Assembly: GCF_900129285.1 (NCBI RefSeq)
Contig: NZ_FQUW01000006.1
Coordinates: forward strand, 84,276-148,275
DNA: 64,000 nt
Direction of reading: 5' to 3'
From: Desulfofundulus australicus DSM 11792
GTDB taxonomy: Bacteria; Bacillota; Desulfotomaculia; Desulfotomaculales; Desulfovirgulaceae
The notes beneath the pieces were generated by a model that worked only from the letters and a program-made list of their open reading frames with translations, did no database searches and was not told the origin of the DNA. Shown piece after piece: positions 36,593-44,674 of this stretch. How positions within the stretch are numbered: the stretch's first letter is position 1; every line of letters begins with the position of its first letter. Position numbers and translations under genes: made by a program.

Positions 36593-37614
36593 TAATTAAT
36601 CCCTACTTTCTGTACTTCGGCGGTATTTTCAACGTTGCTCTTTATGGCGTCGACCAGTCCGGCTTCCACTGCCTCCCTGGCCCTTTTAATGGCGTTTTTA
36701 ATTGCCCGGGCGGTTGAACTGCCGTGGCAAATAATAGATACACCATTAACTCCCAGAAGAGGTGCCCCGCCGTACTCCGCGTAATCGATACGTTTTTCAA
36801 AACACCTGAAAGCGGAAGTGGCCAGGGCAGTTCCCATTTTGGCCAGCCAGCTCCGGGTAACCTCTTCCTTGAACATCTTTAGTAAAGCGATGGCCAGTCC
36901 TTCCCCGGCTTTTAAAACAATATTACCCACAAAACCATCACAGACCACTACATCCACTGTACCGGCAAAAATGTCCCGCCCCTCCACGTTACCAGTAAAA
37001 TTAATGTTCTTTGCCTGGCGCAGCAGGGGGAAAGCAGCCAGAGTAAGTTCATTACCCTTGGTCTCTTCCTCCCCCACATTCAAAAGACCAACCCGCGGGC
37101 TGGGGATACCCAGGATTTTCTCAGCATAAAGGGATCCCATAATGGCAAATTGCAATAAATGCTGGGGTTTGCAATCCACATTGGCCCCGGCATCGATGAG
37201 GAGGGTTGCCCCCCCGTTCCGGGGTAAAATGCTGGCAATTGCCGGGCGGTCAATCCCCTGAATACGCCCGAGCCCCAAAAGGGAAGCTGCCATGGCCGCC
37301 CCCGTGCTGCCGGCAGAAACCACAGCCACAGCCTCTCCTTCCCTCACCAGCCTGACAGCCTGAACTATAGAAGACTGTTTCTTCTTCCGGACTGCAACAG
37401 CTGGATGCTCCCCCATGGCTATAACTTCCGGCGCATGAAACACTTCAATTTGCTCCGGAGGTGATTGGCCCAGCCCGAGCATAATTTTCTCCTGATCCCC
37501 CACCAGGATGATCTTCTGGCGGTATTCCCTGGCCGCTTCCACTGCCCCCCGTACTATTTCCCCCGGCGCGTGGTCGCCGCCCATGGCATCAACGGCAATC
37601 TTCACTGCCGCCAT
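36592..37614 (-). CDS. plsX: phosphate acyltransferase PlsX
   Basis: 340 residues; converts acyl-ACP to acyl-phosphate, the first step of phospholipid synthesis in Firmicutes. Signature segments: IAVDAMGGDHAPGEIVRGA, SAGSTGAAMAASLLGLGRI, LIDAGANVDCKPQHLLQFA and GGAPLLGVNGVSIICHGSS. It overlaps the end of fapR by 13 nt. Confidence 0.97.
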   Translation of the reverse strand: MAAVKIAVDAMGGDHAPGEIVRGAVEAAREYRQKIILVGDQEKIMLGLGQSPPEQIEVFHAPEVIAMGEHPAVAVRKKKQSSIVQAVRLVREGEAVAVVSAGSTGAAMAASLLGLGRIQGIDRPAIASILPRNGGATLLIDAGANVDCKPQHLLQFAIMGSLYAEKILGIPSPRVGLLNVGEEETKGNELTLAAFPLLRQAKNINFTGNVEGRDIFAGTVDVVVCDGFVGNIVLKAGEGLAIALLKMFKEEVTRSWLAKMGTALATSAFRCFEKRIDYAEYGGAPLLGVNGVSIICHGSSTARAIKNAIKRAREAVEAGLVDAIKSNVENTAEVQKVGIN

Positions 37615-38180
37615 ACCTCCTCTGCTATGGCGAAAATAAGAAATTTTCCTTCCAGTACTGTTTCGTTATTAACCCTTGAGGCAACCCTTACCATATATTT
37701 ATTGCCCTTTTTGCGCCTGACAAACGCTCTGGCCACCACTTTTTCCCCGCAGAATACCGGGCGGCGGAAACTTACCTTAGTAGTTCCGGTCAGGGCCACT
37801 TCCGCATCGCACAAAGCCACTGCCAGGGAGTTGGCCTGGGCAAATAAATAATGCCCCCGGGCCACGCGGGTGTGCCTGAAGGTCATATCTTCGGTAATGG
37901 TTAATATGGAAACTCCCGAGCGGCCCATGTTCAGTTCCACCAGTTCACCCACCAGATCGGCCTCGGACAGGGCCCGGAGCTGGCCGTAAACACCCCGGGC
38001 CACCTGCTCCAACCGTTCCCGCTTCTCCGGAATATGTAACTCAGTGCGATCCAGCCGTATGGTCTGCACGCTGACCCCCAGGATGGCGGCCAGGTCCTCA
38101 TCGGTAAGGAAAGGATTTCCGCTCAGGTAACGGGCCACCAGCTGCTGCCGGCTCAGTTTTCCTGTATGACTTCTGGCCAT
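37602..38180 (-). CDS. fapR: transcription factor FapR
   Basis: 192-residue repressor of fatty acid and phospholipid genes, released from DNA by malonyl-CoA. The N-terminal DNA-binding part has DEDLAAILGVSVQTIRLDR (~35-53). The C-terminal hot-dog domain (~75-190) has ITEDMTFRHTRVARGHYLF and LTGTTKVSFRRPVFCGEKV. The ATG at 38180 follows GTGATGGGG; the open frame beyond runs through the operator. Its own promoter carries a clear FapR box (38197-38213), so the operon is autoregulated. Confidence 0.95.
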   Translation of the reverse strand: MARSHTGKLSRQQLVARYLSGNPFLTDEDLAAILGVSVQTIRLDRTELHIPEKRERLEQVARGVYGQLRALSEADLVGELVELNMGRSGVSILTITEDMTFRHTRVARGHYLFAQANSLAVALCDAEVALTGTTKVSFRRPVFCGEKVVARAFVRRKKGNKYMVRVASRVNNETVLEGKFLIFAIAEEVWRQ

Positions 38181-38196
38181 TGCCCCATCACCATTT

Positions 38197-38213
38197 TTAG
38201 CACCTGGTACTAA
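38197..38213 (-). promoter_or_regulatory. FapR operator
   Basis: The minus-strand sequence TTAGTACCAGGTGCTAA is a 17-bp near-perfect palindrome matching the TTAGTACC-N-rich-ACTAA FapR box of Bacillus fap promoters. It lies 4 bp downstream of the -10 box, over the transcription start, where bound FapR would block initiation. Confidence 0.92.
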
Positions 38214-38217
38214 AATA

Positions 38218-38246
38218 AGTATAACGGGGTTACCAGAAAAAAGCAA
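38218..38246 (-). promoter_or_regulatory. promoter of the fapR-plsX-fab operon
   Basis: Minus strand TTGCTT (38246-38241), 17-nt spacer, TATACT (38223-38218). It directly abuts the FapR box. Confidence 0.8.
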
Positions 38247-38257
38247 CTTGTTCGGGG

Positions 38258-38305
38258 CAAAAAATTTTCCGGTAAGGCAGACAGGTTTATCGGCCTTACC
38301 GGAAA
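38258..38305 (-). terminator. intrinsic terminator after rpmF
   Basis: A 13-bp perfect stem TTTCCGGTAAGGC / GCCTTACCGGAAA (arms 38266-38278 and 38293-38305) is followed on the minus strand by ATTTTTT. It separates the yceD-rpmF unit from the fapR operon. Confidence 0.9.
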
Positions 38306-38345
38306 CTACCCGGGCAAAACTACCCCCACAATATATAATTCCTTT

Positions 38346-38522
38346 TTACTGAACTTTTACTACTTCCTTAGCTTTGTAATAACCGCATTCCGGGCAAACC
38401 CGGTGGGGCAGGATTAGAGCATGACACTGGGAGCAACGCACCAGCCCTGGAGCCTCTATCTTCCAGTGAGCCCGCCGCATTCTGGCCCGGCGTTTGGAAG
38501 TTTTTCTTTTGGGAACGCCCAT
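38346..38522 (-). CDS. rpmF: ribosomal protein bL32
   Basis: 58 residues: MGVPKRKTSKRRARMRRAHW at the N-terminus, then a zinc ribbon with CSQC (residues 30-33) and CPEC (43-46), so this is the Zn-binding (C+) form of L32. The start ATG is at 38522. It follows yceD by 33 nt, the usual yceD-rpmF pairing. The adjacent plsX/fab genes give the classical rpmF-plsX-fabH neighbourhood, with fapR inserted. Confidence 0.96.
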   Translation of the reverse strand: MGVPKRKTSKRRARMRRAHWKIEAPGLVRCSQCHALILPHRVCPECGYYKAKEVVKVQ

Positions 38523-38555
38523 TTCTTCTAACCCCCTTTAACCAAAAACTATTGA

Positions 38556-39083
38556 TCAATTTTTAAATATTTCCTTGAGCACACTCAAACGCGGATCTAT
38601 TTCTTCCCTTTCACAGGTACAGGTTGCCCTGTTCAGGTTCTGGCCGCAGAAGGAACATAGGCCGCGACATTCCTCCCGGCATAGAAAGCGCATGGGCATC
38701 TCCAGTAAAATACTTTTCAAAACTTCCGGTGTAATATCAAGGACGTTGCCGGTAAAAGGTATCCACTCCTGGGCTTCCTCTGCTGATGGATCCACCGCAG
38801 GAAAGTCTTCATCATCCGCAGGATAATATACCTCGCTCAACTGGACTTCCAGCGGCAGGGAAAAAGGCTCCAGGCAGCGGCCGCAAAGAACTTTCAAAGC
38901 GCCTGTCACTTTTCCCTTCACGATAAGCGCCCTGCCGGTATTACTTATCTCCGCAAAAACCCGGGCAGGGCCATCAAAACTTAATTTCTCCCCCTGAAAT
39001 TCTAAATCGGGCAGGTGAGAAGAAAGTTCCACCTCTATACTTTCCCCGGGGCTCTTTTTCAAATCTGCCACATCAATACGCAT
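38556..39083 (-). CDS. yceD: YceD/DUF177 family protein
   Basis: A 175-residue DUF177 protein, implicated in 23S rRNA accumulation in plants and bacteria. Cysteine motifs CGRCLEPF (~75) and CREECRGLCSFCGQNLNRATC (~135, given here in part) probably bind zinc. The ATG follows AAGGGGTGTAAAG. It forms a two-gene unit with rpmF behind a consensus promoter. Confidence 0.9.
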   Translation of the reverse strand: MRIDVADLKKSPGESIEVELSSHLPDLEFQGEKLSFDGPARVFAEISNTGRALIVKGKVTGALKVLCGRCLEPFSLPLEVQLSEVYYPADDEDFPAVDPSAEEAQEWIPFTGNVLDITPEVLKSILLEMPMRFLCREECRGLCSFCGQNLNRATCTCEREEIDPRLSVLKEIFKN

Positions 39084-39113
39084 ATCTTTACACCCCTTAA
39101 TTTAACAAACTCA

Positions 39114-39142
39114 ATTATATAGGGGCCCTGCTTCTTTGTCAA
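39114..39142 (-). promoter_or_regulatory. consensus sigma-A promoter of yceD-rpmF
   Basis: Minus strand TTGACA (39142-39137), exactly 17 nt, TATAAT (39119-39114). Both hexamers are perfect, as expected for a ribosomal protein gene. Confidence 0.93.
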
Positions 39143-39175
39143 GGCAAAGGCCTGGGCAGGTCACCCGGCAGCGGC

Positions 39176-39205
39176 AAAAAAATACCGCCGGGTTATACCG
39201 GCGGC
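39176..39205 (-). terminator. intrinsic terminator after the P-loop/DRTGG gene
   Basis: A stem of CCGCCGG/CCGGCGG (arms 39198-39204 and 39085-like 39185-39191) is followed on the minus strand by ATTTTTTT. It lies 16 nt after the stop at 39221. Confidence 0.85.
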
Positions 39206-39220
39206 AAACATGCTGGCTGA

Positions 39221-40273
39221 CTATTTTAACGCCTCCAGAATGGCCTCCCACTGGCAGTACTGTTCCACATTTTCCAGGGCAACTTTAATTCCGGTAACAT
39301 CACCGGGCCTCAAGCGGCGGGACACATGATTAATCTTTTCAACGGTGGTGTAGGTATCGTAATGAACCAGGATCAGGGGCACCCCTTTCTCCTGGGCCCG
39401 GGCAATAACCTTAACATCGGGATAGAGCCCGCCGGTGAGGATGAGCACCGAGGTACTGGTCTCCAGGGCAGCCAGGGCAACATCCGCCCGGTCACCCCCC
39501 AGTATTACCGCCTTATCGGCAGTGCGGCGGAAATAACTCAAAGCGCTCTCGGCGGTCATAGCACCAACCACCACATCCTCCACCAGGCGGTTGAGGTTCG
39601 TGCTGCCGGCCAGAATTTCCCCTCCCAGCACCTCATAAAATTCTTCTACGGTAGGGGAAGCAATTTCCGAACGGCGCGGAATTACGCCCAGAGTCCGGTA
39701 CCCGTTTTCCTCCAGTATGGGCCGGTAGACACCTTCTGTCTTGGCCAGGAGGGGACGGGGAATGTTATTGAAAATGTCGCCCAGCAAATTTACCCCCGCC
39801 GCAGTCACGCTGCGATTATAAAACAGGGCCCGGTCAAGGCTGAAATCGTTCTGGATGTTCAACACCATCAATACCCGGGCGTTCAGCTTTTTAGCCAGGG
39901 TAATGTCATCCAGATCGCAGGCGGCGTATGCGTAAGGATATATTGCCCCCCCGATGATTACCACATCCGCCCCTTCCGAAATACGCTCGTAGGCTTCCAT
40001 AACACTGGAAAGGGCGTCCTTGCAACCTACTCCGGACAGGTAAGAGGGCCCGATAACCCGGGGAACCATAAATTCCAGGGGGACATCCATTCCCAGCACT
40101 TCCCGCATCAAAACAGCATCCTCGTCAACCCGTTCCGGTCCCCGGGAAGGGCTGCCAATGGGCTTGAAATATGCCACCCGGAACCCCTCTTTCTGCAGCT
40201 TCTGCGCCAGGCCCAGGGCCAGGGCCGTTTTACCGCTGGCTGGAGTGCCCATGATGTATAGATTTCTCATCAA
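39221..40273 (-). CDS. P-loop (BioD/CobQ-like) plus DRTGG domain protein, phosphotransacetylase-family annotation type
   Basis: 350 residues. The N-terminal half is a BioD/CobQ-like P-loop domain (GTPASGKTALALGLAQKLQ, VAYFKPIG, VVIIGGAIYPYAYA). The C-terminal part (~215-320) is a DRTGG domain, as found in the N-terminal regions of some Pta proteins and CBS-DRTGG proteins. The catalytic phosphotransacetylase domain itself is absent. It lies 9 nt after the ADP-forming acetyl-CoA synthetase gene, in one transcript, so a regulatory or accessory role in acetyl-CoA/acetate conversion is likely but unproven. Confidence 0.82.
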   Translation of the reverse strand: MMRNLYIMGTPASGKTALALGLAQKLQKEGFRVAYFKPIGSPSRGPERVDEDAVLMREVLGMDVPLEFMVPRVIGPSYLSGVGCKDALSSVMEAYERISEGADVVIIGGAIYPYAYAACDLDDITLAKKLNARVLMVLNIQNDFSLDRALFYNRSVTAAGVNLLGDIFNNIPRPLLAKTEGVYRPILEENGYRTLGVIPRRSEIASPTVEEFYEVLGGEILAGSTNLNRLVEDVVVGAMTAESALSYFRRTADKAVILGGDRADVALAALETSTSVLILTGGLYPDVKVIARAQEKGVPLILVHYDTYTTVEKINHVSRRLRPGDVTGIKVALENVEQYCQWEAILEALK

Positions 40274-40282
40274 TTCAACACC

Positions 40283-42385
40283 TCACGATATGGTAATTTT
40301 AATATCGAGGGCACTTAAGCCCTGGTTGTAAACGAATACGGGGTTTATATCTATTTCGTTAATTTCCGGGAAGTCCAGCACAAGCCGGGCCGTACGGCCA
40401 ATTGCTTCCACCAGCGCCGGCAGGTCGGCCGGCTTTTCGCCCCGGTAGCCCCGCAGGAGGGTGAAGGCCTTGGTTTCGGAAAGCATATTTTCGATCTCCT
40501 GCCGGGTGAGGCCCTGGGCCAGGCGGAAGGAAACATCTTTTAGCAGGTTAACGTAAATACCACCCAGGCCGCAGGCAATCATGGGGCCAAACTGAACATC
40601 CCGGGTCATCCCGATGATCAGCTCCACACCCTTTGGCATCATTTTCTGTACCTCTATACCGTAAACCACCGCCTGGGGCAGCAAGCGATGAACATTTTCC
40701 ATTATTTCAATAAACGCCCTGCGAACTGCTTCCGGAGAATCAAGGCCGACTTTTACGCCGCCCACGTCGGTTTTGTGCAGGATCTTGGGAGAAGCCACTT
40801 TCAGGACCACCGGGTAGCCCATTTTTTCAGCTTCTTCCACTGCCTCCTCGGGAGTGGTGGCCAGGGAAATGGGAGCAGCCGGAATACCGTAGGCCCTGGC
40901 AACAGCCGCCGCTTCATTTCCCAGCAGCACCAGGCGGTTATCACGCAAAGCATCGTAAAAAACAGCTTTAACCGCCTTCTTATCCACGTCCGGGTAATCC
41001 AGATCATTACCCCCGGCAGGGGCGCTGCGGAACTCAGCGTACCTGACCAGCCCATCAATAGCCGCAATTGCCGGTTCCGGGAAAGTATAACAGGGCAAGC
41101 CTGCCTCCGACATAACCCGGGCACCTTCAGCCATGGACTCGCCACCCAGATAAACTCCCATCACGGGCTTGTGGGGATATTTCTTTTGCAGCTCAATTAC
41201 AGCCCGGGTGGTTTCCAGAGGCTGGGCTACGGCAGTGGGACACATTAAAACCACCACGCTGTCCACGTTGGGATCGGCAAGGACCCTTTCCAGGGCAAAA
41301 CGGTAACGGTCGGCCCTGGCGTCACCCAGAACGTCCACCGGGTTATACAGGGCGGCCTCGGCGGGCAGTCCACCGCGCAATTCCTCAATTGTTTCTTTGG
41401 TAAACCTGGCCATGGTCAGGGATCTGGCTTCCACATTGTCCGTAGCTACAATGCCTGGACCTCCGGAGTTGGTTACAATGGCCACTCTTCTGCCGGCCGG
41501 AACCGGGCAACGGGAGAAGGCAATGGCCAGTTCAAACAATTCGGTCATGGACCGGGCACGGATTACCCCGCACTGACGGAAGGCCGTGTCATAAGCCAGG
41601 TCACTGCCGGCCAATGCCCCGGTGTGCGAAGAGGCAGCCTGGGCACCGGCCTGGCTGGTGCCGGATTTGAGAATAATTACCGGCTTTTTGCGTGTGGCCT
41701 CACGAACCACTTCCAGGAAACGGGGACCATCGGCCACATCTTCCAGGTAACAGGCAATTACACGGGTATAGGGGTCGGCTGCAGCTTCTGCAATGAAATC
41801 TATTTCCGAGAGGTCTCCTTTATTACCCAGGCTGACCATCTTGCTGAAACCCAAACCCACAGAACGGCTCCAGTCCAGGATGGCAATCAGGGTGGCCCCG
41901 CTCTGGGAAAGGAAGGCAATGTCGCCTTTCAAGGGAAAAGTTTTGGTGAAGGAAGCATTAATGGGGGTGTGGGTGTCCATCATGCCCACACAGTTTGGCC
42001 CCAGCATTCGCATGCCGTACCGGTGGCAGATATCGACCAGTTCTTTTTCCAGGTCCAAACCTTCTTTACCAATCTCCTTAAAACCAGCAGTAACCACCAC
42101 CAGGTTCTTAACGCCCTTGTTCCCGCATTCTCTGGCCACATCCAGGGTTTTAGCTGCCGGGACGGCAACAACAACCAGATCCACCTGTCCCGGGATAGCA
42201 GAAACCGAAGGATAAGCCTTTAAGCCTTCAATCTCTTCTTCTTTAGGATTAACCGGGTAAATCTGCCCCGAAAAACCCGATTCGATCAGGTTCTTCACTA
42301 TGGAGTGCCCTACTTTACCGGGCTTTTTCGAGGCACCCACCACTGCTACTGCATTAGGGTTATAAAAGTTAGCCAGTTGTCCCAC
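40283..42385 (-). CDS. acd: ADP-forming acetate-CoA ligase, alpha-beta fusion
   Basis: 700 residues joining the CoA-binding/ligase alpha part (VGASKKPGKVGHSIVKNLI, FLSQSGATLIAILDWS, and the phosphorylated His in SSHTGALAGSD at ~255) to an ATP-grasp beta part from ~480 (MGYPVVLKVASPKILHKTDV, GCGLGGIYVNL-like segment). It makes acetate + ATP from acetyl-CoA, ADP and phosphate in one step, replacing Pta-AckA. GTG start after AAAGGGGTGAAA. The DRTGG P-loop gene follows in the same operon. Acyl-CoA specificity cannot be read off. Confidence 0.9.
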   Translation of the reverse strand: MGQLANFYNPNAVAVVGASKKPGKVGHSIVKNLIESGFSGQIYPVNPKEEEIEGLKAYPSVSAIPGQVDLVVVAVPAAKTLDVARECGNKGVKNLVVVTAGFKEIGKEGLDLEKELVDICHRYGMRMLGPNCVGMMDTHTPINASFTKTFPLKGDIAFLSQSGATLIAILDWSRSVGLGFSKMVSLGNKGDLSEIDFIAEAAADPYTRVIACYLEDVADGPRFLEVVREATRKKPVIILKSGTSQAGAQAASSHTGALAGSDLAYDTAFRQCGVIRARSMTELFELAIAFSRCPVPAGRRVAIVTNSGGPGIVATDNVEARSLTMARFTKETIEELRGGLPAEAALYNPVDVLGDARADRYRFALERVLADPNVDSVVVLMCPTAVAQPLETTRAVIELQKKYPHKPVMGVYLGGESMAEGARVMSEAGLPCYTFPEPAIAAIDGLVRYAEFRSAPAGGNDLDYPDVDKKAVKAVFYDALRDNRLVLLGNEAAAVARAYGIPAAPISLATTPEEAVEEAEKMGYPVVLKVASPKILHKTDVGGVKVGLDSPEAVRRAFIEIMENVHRLLPQAVVYGIEVQKMMPKGVELIIGMTRDVQFGPMIACGLGGIYVNLLKDVSFRLAQGLTRQEIENMLSETKAFTLLRGYRGEKPADLPALVEAIGRTARLVLDFPEINEIDINPVFVYNQGLSALDIKITIS

Positions 42386-42655
42386 ATTTTCACCCCTTTA
42401 AAAAAAGAAATTGCATAAATTCCAACGTTAAAACATAGCACATTGCACTTTTCTTTTAAAATATCCTTTGTCTTCATTATAAAGGGGTGAAATATAGGAG
42501 TAAATAGCTACTTAAACCCTAAAACAAAATAGTAATTTTATAAATAGAATGAAAGTGAGATATTAGAGACTTATAACATTATTTCAAATAAATGAACAAT
42601 TCCAGACACGAATAACACGAATAAATAAAAATTAAACAAAACAATATCGCATAAT
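42386..42655. other. AT-rich intergenic region
   Basis: 270 bp, much richer in A+T than its surroundings, between acd and the PP-loop gene. It should hold the acd promoter (minus strand) and the 3' end of the PP-loop transcript. I see no convincing gene, no clear terminator and no repeat. Confidence 0.5.
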
Positions 42656-43387
42656 TCAATTTCTTACCGGCCATAAATTGCGCAAATCTGCAGTTTTAAA
42701 AGCATTGATGAAGCGCAGGTGCAATTCTGGATAACGGGTTAACAGGCTGGCTACAAATTCCCTCATTTCCTGCCGCTTGGTCTTCCCATTAACGGGGCAG
42801 GGGTTCTCCAGTACAGGCAGGTTTTTTTGCTGCACCATTTCCCGCACCTGCTCCTGGGTTAAATAAATCAGGGGGCGGATCATGGTAATACCGCTGCGGC
42901 TCAAGTAAGTAACGGGAGAAAAAGTGCGGAACTGCCCCGTATAAAAAAGGCTCATAAAAAAGGTTTCGATGGCGTCATCCAGGTGATGCCCTAAAGCCAC
43001 TTTATTGCACCCCAGATTACGGGCTGTATTGTTCAGAGCTCCCCGGCGCAGGTTGGCACACAGGGCACAGGGACTTTTCTCCCGGCGGATATCGAAAACA
43101 ACCTCCGCAATATTAGTGGGTTTATAATAAAAGGGAACCCCCTCATTTTCACAGAACTCCCTCAGCGGGTTTATTTCCATCTCCCAGCCGGGATCCACAT
43201 AAATGCCGTGCAGGGAAAATTTAATGGGTGCTACCCGCCGGACTTGATTCAGAATATGCAACAGCAGGCTGCTGTCCTTTCCACCGGAAAGACCCACCGC
43301 CACCCGATCGCCATCGGAAATCATGCCGTAATCAACTATGGCCTTTTTTACCCTGGTTACCACATACCGCTGAAATTCCTTGTTCAA
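42656..43387 (-). CDS. TtcA-like PP-loop ATPase (tRNA 2-thiolation type)
   Basis: 243 residues from the TTG at 43387 (MNKEFQRYVVTRVKKAI), 10 nt after AAGGAG; the open frame to 43519 has no further family similarity. PP-loop SGGKDSSLLLHIL (~34), CALCANLRRGAL with a CxxC, GHHLDDAIETFFMSLFY, and the C-terminal LENPCPVNGKTKRQ. These match the TtcA/TtuA group, which sulfurates tRNA using a 4Fe-4S cluster. The specific nucleotide is uncertain. It is divergent from the LysR gene. Confidence 0.87.
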   Translation of the reverse strand: MNKEFQRYVVTRVKKAIVDYGMISDGDRVAVGLSGGKDSSLLLHILNQVRRVAPIKFSLHGIYVDPGWEMEINPLREFCENEGVPFYYKPTNIAEVVFDIRREKSPCALCANLRRGALNNTARNLGCNKVALGHHLDDAIETFFMSLFYTGQFRTFSPVTYLSRSGITMIRPLIYLTQEQVREMVQQKNLPVLENPCPVNGKTKRQEMREFVASLLTRYPELHLRFINAFKTADLRNLWPVRN

Positions 43388-43524
43388 GATTGAACAGCTC
43401 CTTGAACTTTTATAAAATATCATAACAAGTACACACAACCTAATTATATTTGCCGGTATTGTCCTGTCAAAGGTAAATAACAACAATAACAATATCAATC
43501 TTCCGAAAGGTGTTGTCACTTTCT

Positions 43525-44442
43525 ATGAATATAAAACAGCTGGAAGCCTTTTTACTGGTCGCTGAACTGCGCAATTTTACCAGAACCGCCGGGCAACTGG
43601 GGATGAGCCAGCCGGCTGTTAGCTTCCAGATAAAAGCACTGGAGGAAGAGCTGGGCGTCACCCTCCTGGAGCGCAACGAAAAAAAGGTGCTGCTCACCGA
43701 GGCCGGGCGGCTACTCTACCCGGAAATCAAGCAAATGGTGCGCCATTACCGGAAAATCAGGGCCATGGTCAATGAACTCCAGGATCTGAAAAGCGGCCAC
43801 CTTCTGCTGGGAGCCACCGGTATGCCCGCGGAATGCCTGCTGCCCATCTTTATTGGCGGTTTCCGGGAACAGTATCCGGGGTTCCGGATCAGTATGCAGG
43901 TGGGCAACAGTGCCGCCGTGGCCCGCTGGCTCCAGGACCGGGAGATCGATCTGGGCATCCTGGGCACGGCAACGGGTGGAGAGGACATCGAATACCATCC
44001 CTGGCTGGAAGACGAGCTCATTTTTATCGTTCCTTACTGGCACCCCTGGGCAGGTAACAGCATCTCCCTGGAAGAGCTGACCCGTGAGCCATTAATTATC
44101 CGTGAAACCGGTTCAGGCACCCGGCAGGCCCTGGAGGCCAAACTGGCCGAACACAATATCAGCGTGGAGCATTTTCCCGGCCTGCTGGAACTGGGCAGCA
44201 ACCAGTCCGTGGTACAGGCAGTCCGGGCCGGGCTGGGAACAGCCGCCGTTTCCCGCCGTGCAGCCCGGGACGCCCTGAAAACAGGTAAAGTGGCCCGGGT
44301 AACCATCCCGGGACTGCAGATCCGCTGCTGCCTGTACCTGGCCTGGCCCCGGCAGGTCAGCAATGGTCCTTCCACGGCCATTTTCAGAAGCTTCCTCATG
44401 GACAGAGAGCTGTGCCGCCGCCTGCTGGGGGAAGAAGATTAA
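43525..44442 (+). CDS. LysR-family transcriptional regulator
   Basis: 305 residues. The N-terminal winged helix (MNIKQLEAFLLVAELRNFTR, GMSQPAVSFQIKALEEELG, LLTEAGRLLYPEIK) is followed by a periplasmic-binding-like effector domain (LLGATGMPAECLLP, ILGTATGGEDIEY, VRAGLGTAAVSRRAA) of the CysB/CysL-like type. The ATG at 43525 follows AAAGGTG. It is divergently placed 137 nt from the PP-loop gene, its likely target region. The effector is unknown. Confidence 0.92.
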   Translation: MNIKQLEAFLLVAELRNFTRTAGQLGMSQPAVSFQIKALEEELGVTLLERNEKKVLLTEAGRLLYPEIKQMVRHYRKIRAMVNELQDLKSGHLLLGATGMPAECLLPIFIGGFREQYPGFRISMQVGNSAAVARWLQDREIDLGILGTATGGEDIEYHPWLEDELIFIVPYWHPWAGNSISLEELTREPLIIRETGSGTRQALEAKLAEHNISVEHFPGLLELGSNQSVVQAVRAGLGTAAVSRRAARDALKTGKVARVTIPGLQIRCCLYLAWPRQVSNGPSTAIFRSFLMDRELCRRLLGEED

Positions 44443-44451
44443 AGTCCAAAT

Positions 44452-44476
44452 AAACAGTTTGATGGGTCTGTTTTTT
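44452..44476 (+). terminator. weak terminator after the LysR gene
   Basis: A short AAACAG/CTGTTT stem runs into TTTTTT. A second GC-richer hairpin (GGGAGGA/TCCTCCC, 44481-44501) follows without a U-run. The remaining gap to gerAA shows no gene. Confidence 0.4.
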
Positions 44477-44674
44477 AAAAGGGAGGATTTGATGTCCTCC
44501 CTTACCTTTTCTAACCGCTTCAAAGTAATGAATAATATGGCTGGCGGGGCAAAAAATAAATTATCAGGTATATAATCCCTGGATTACCGCAGGCTAAAAA
44601 TGTTTTGCCGCTACACGCCCGACTTGTTAAAAAAGCAGCATCACTATATTTAAGAGAAGTTTGCCTTAGAGCAG

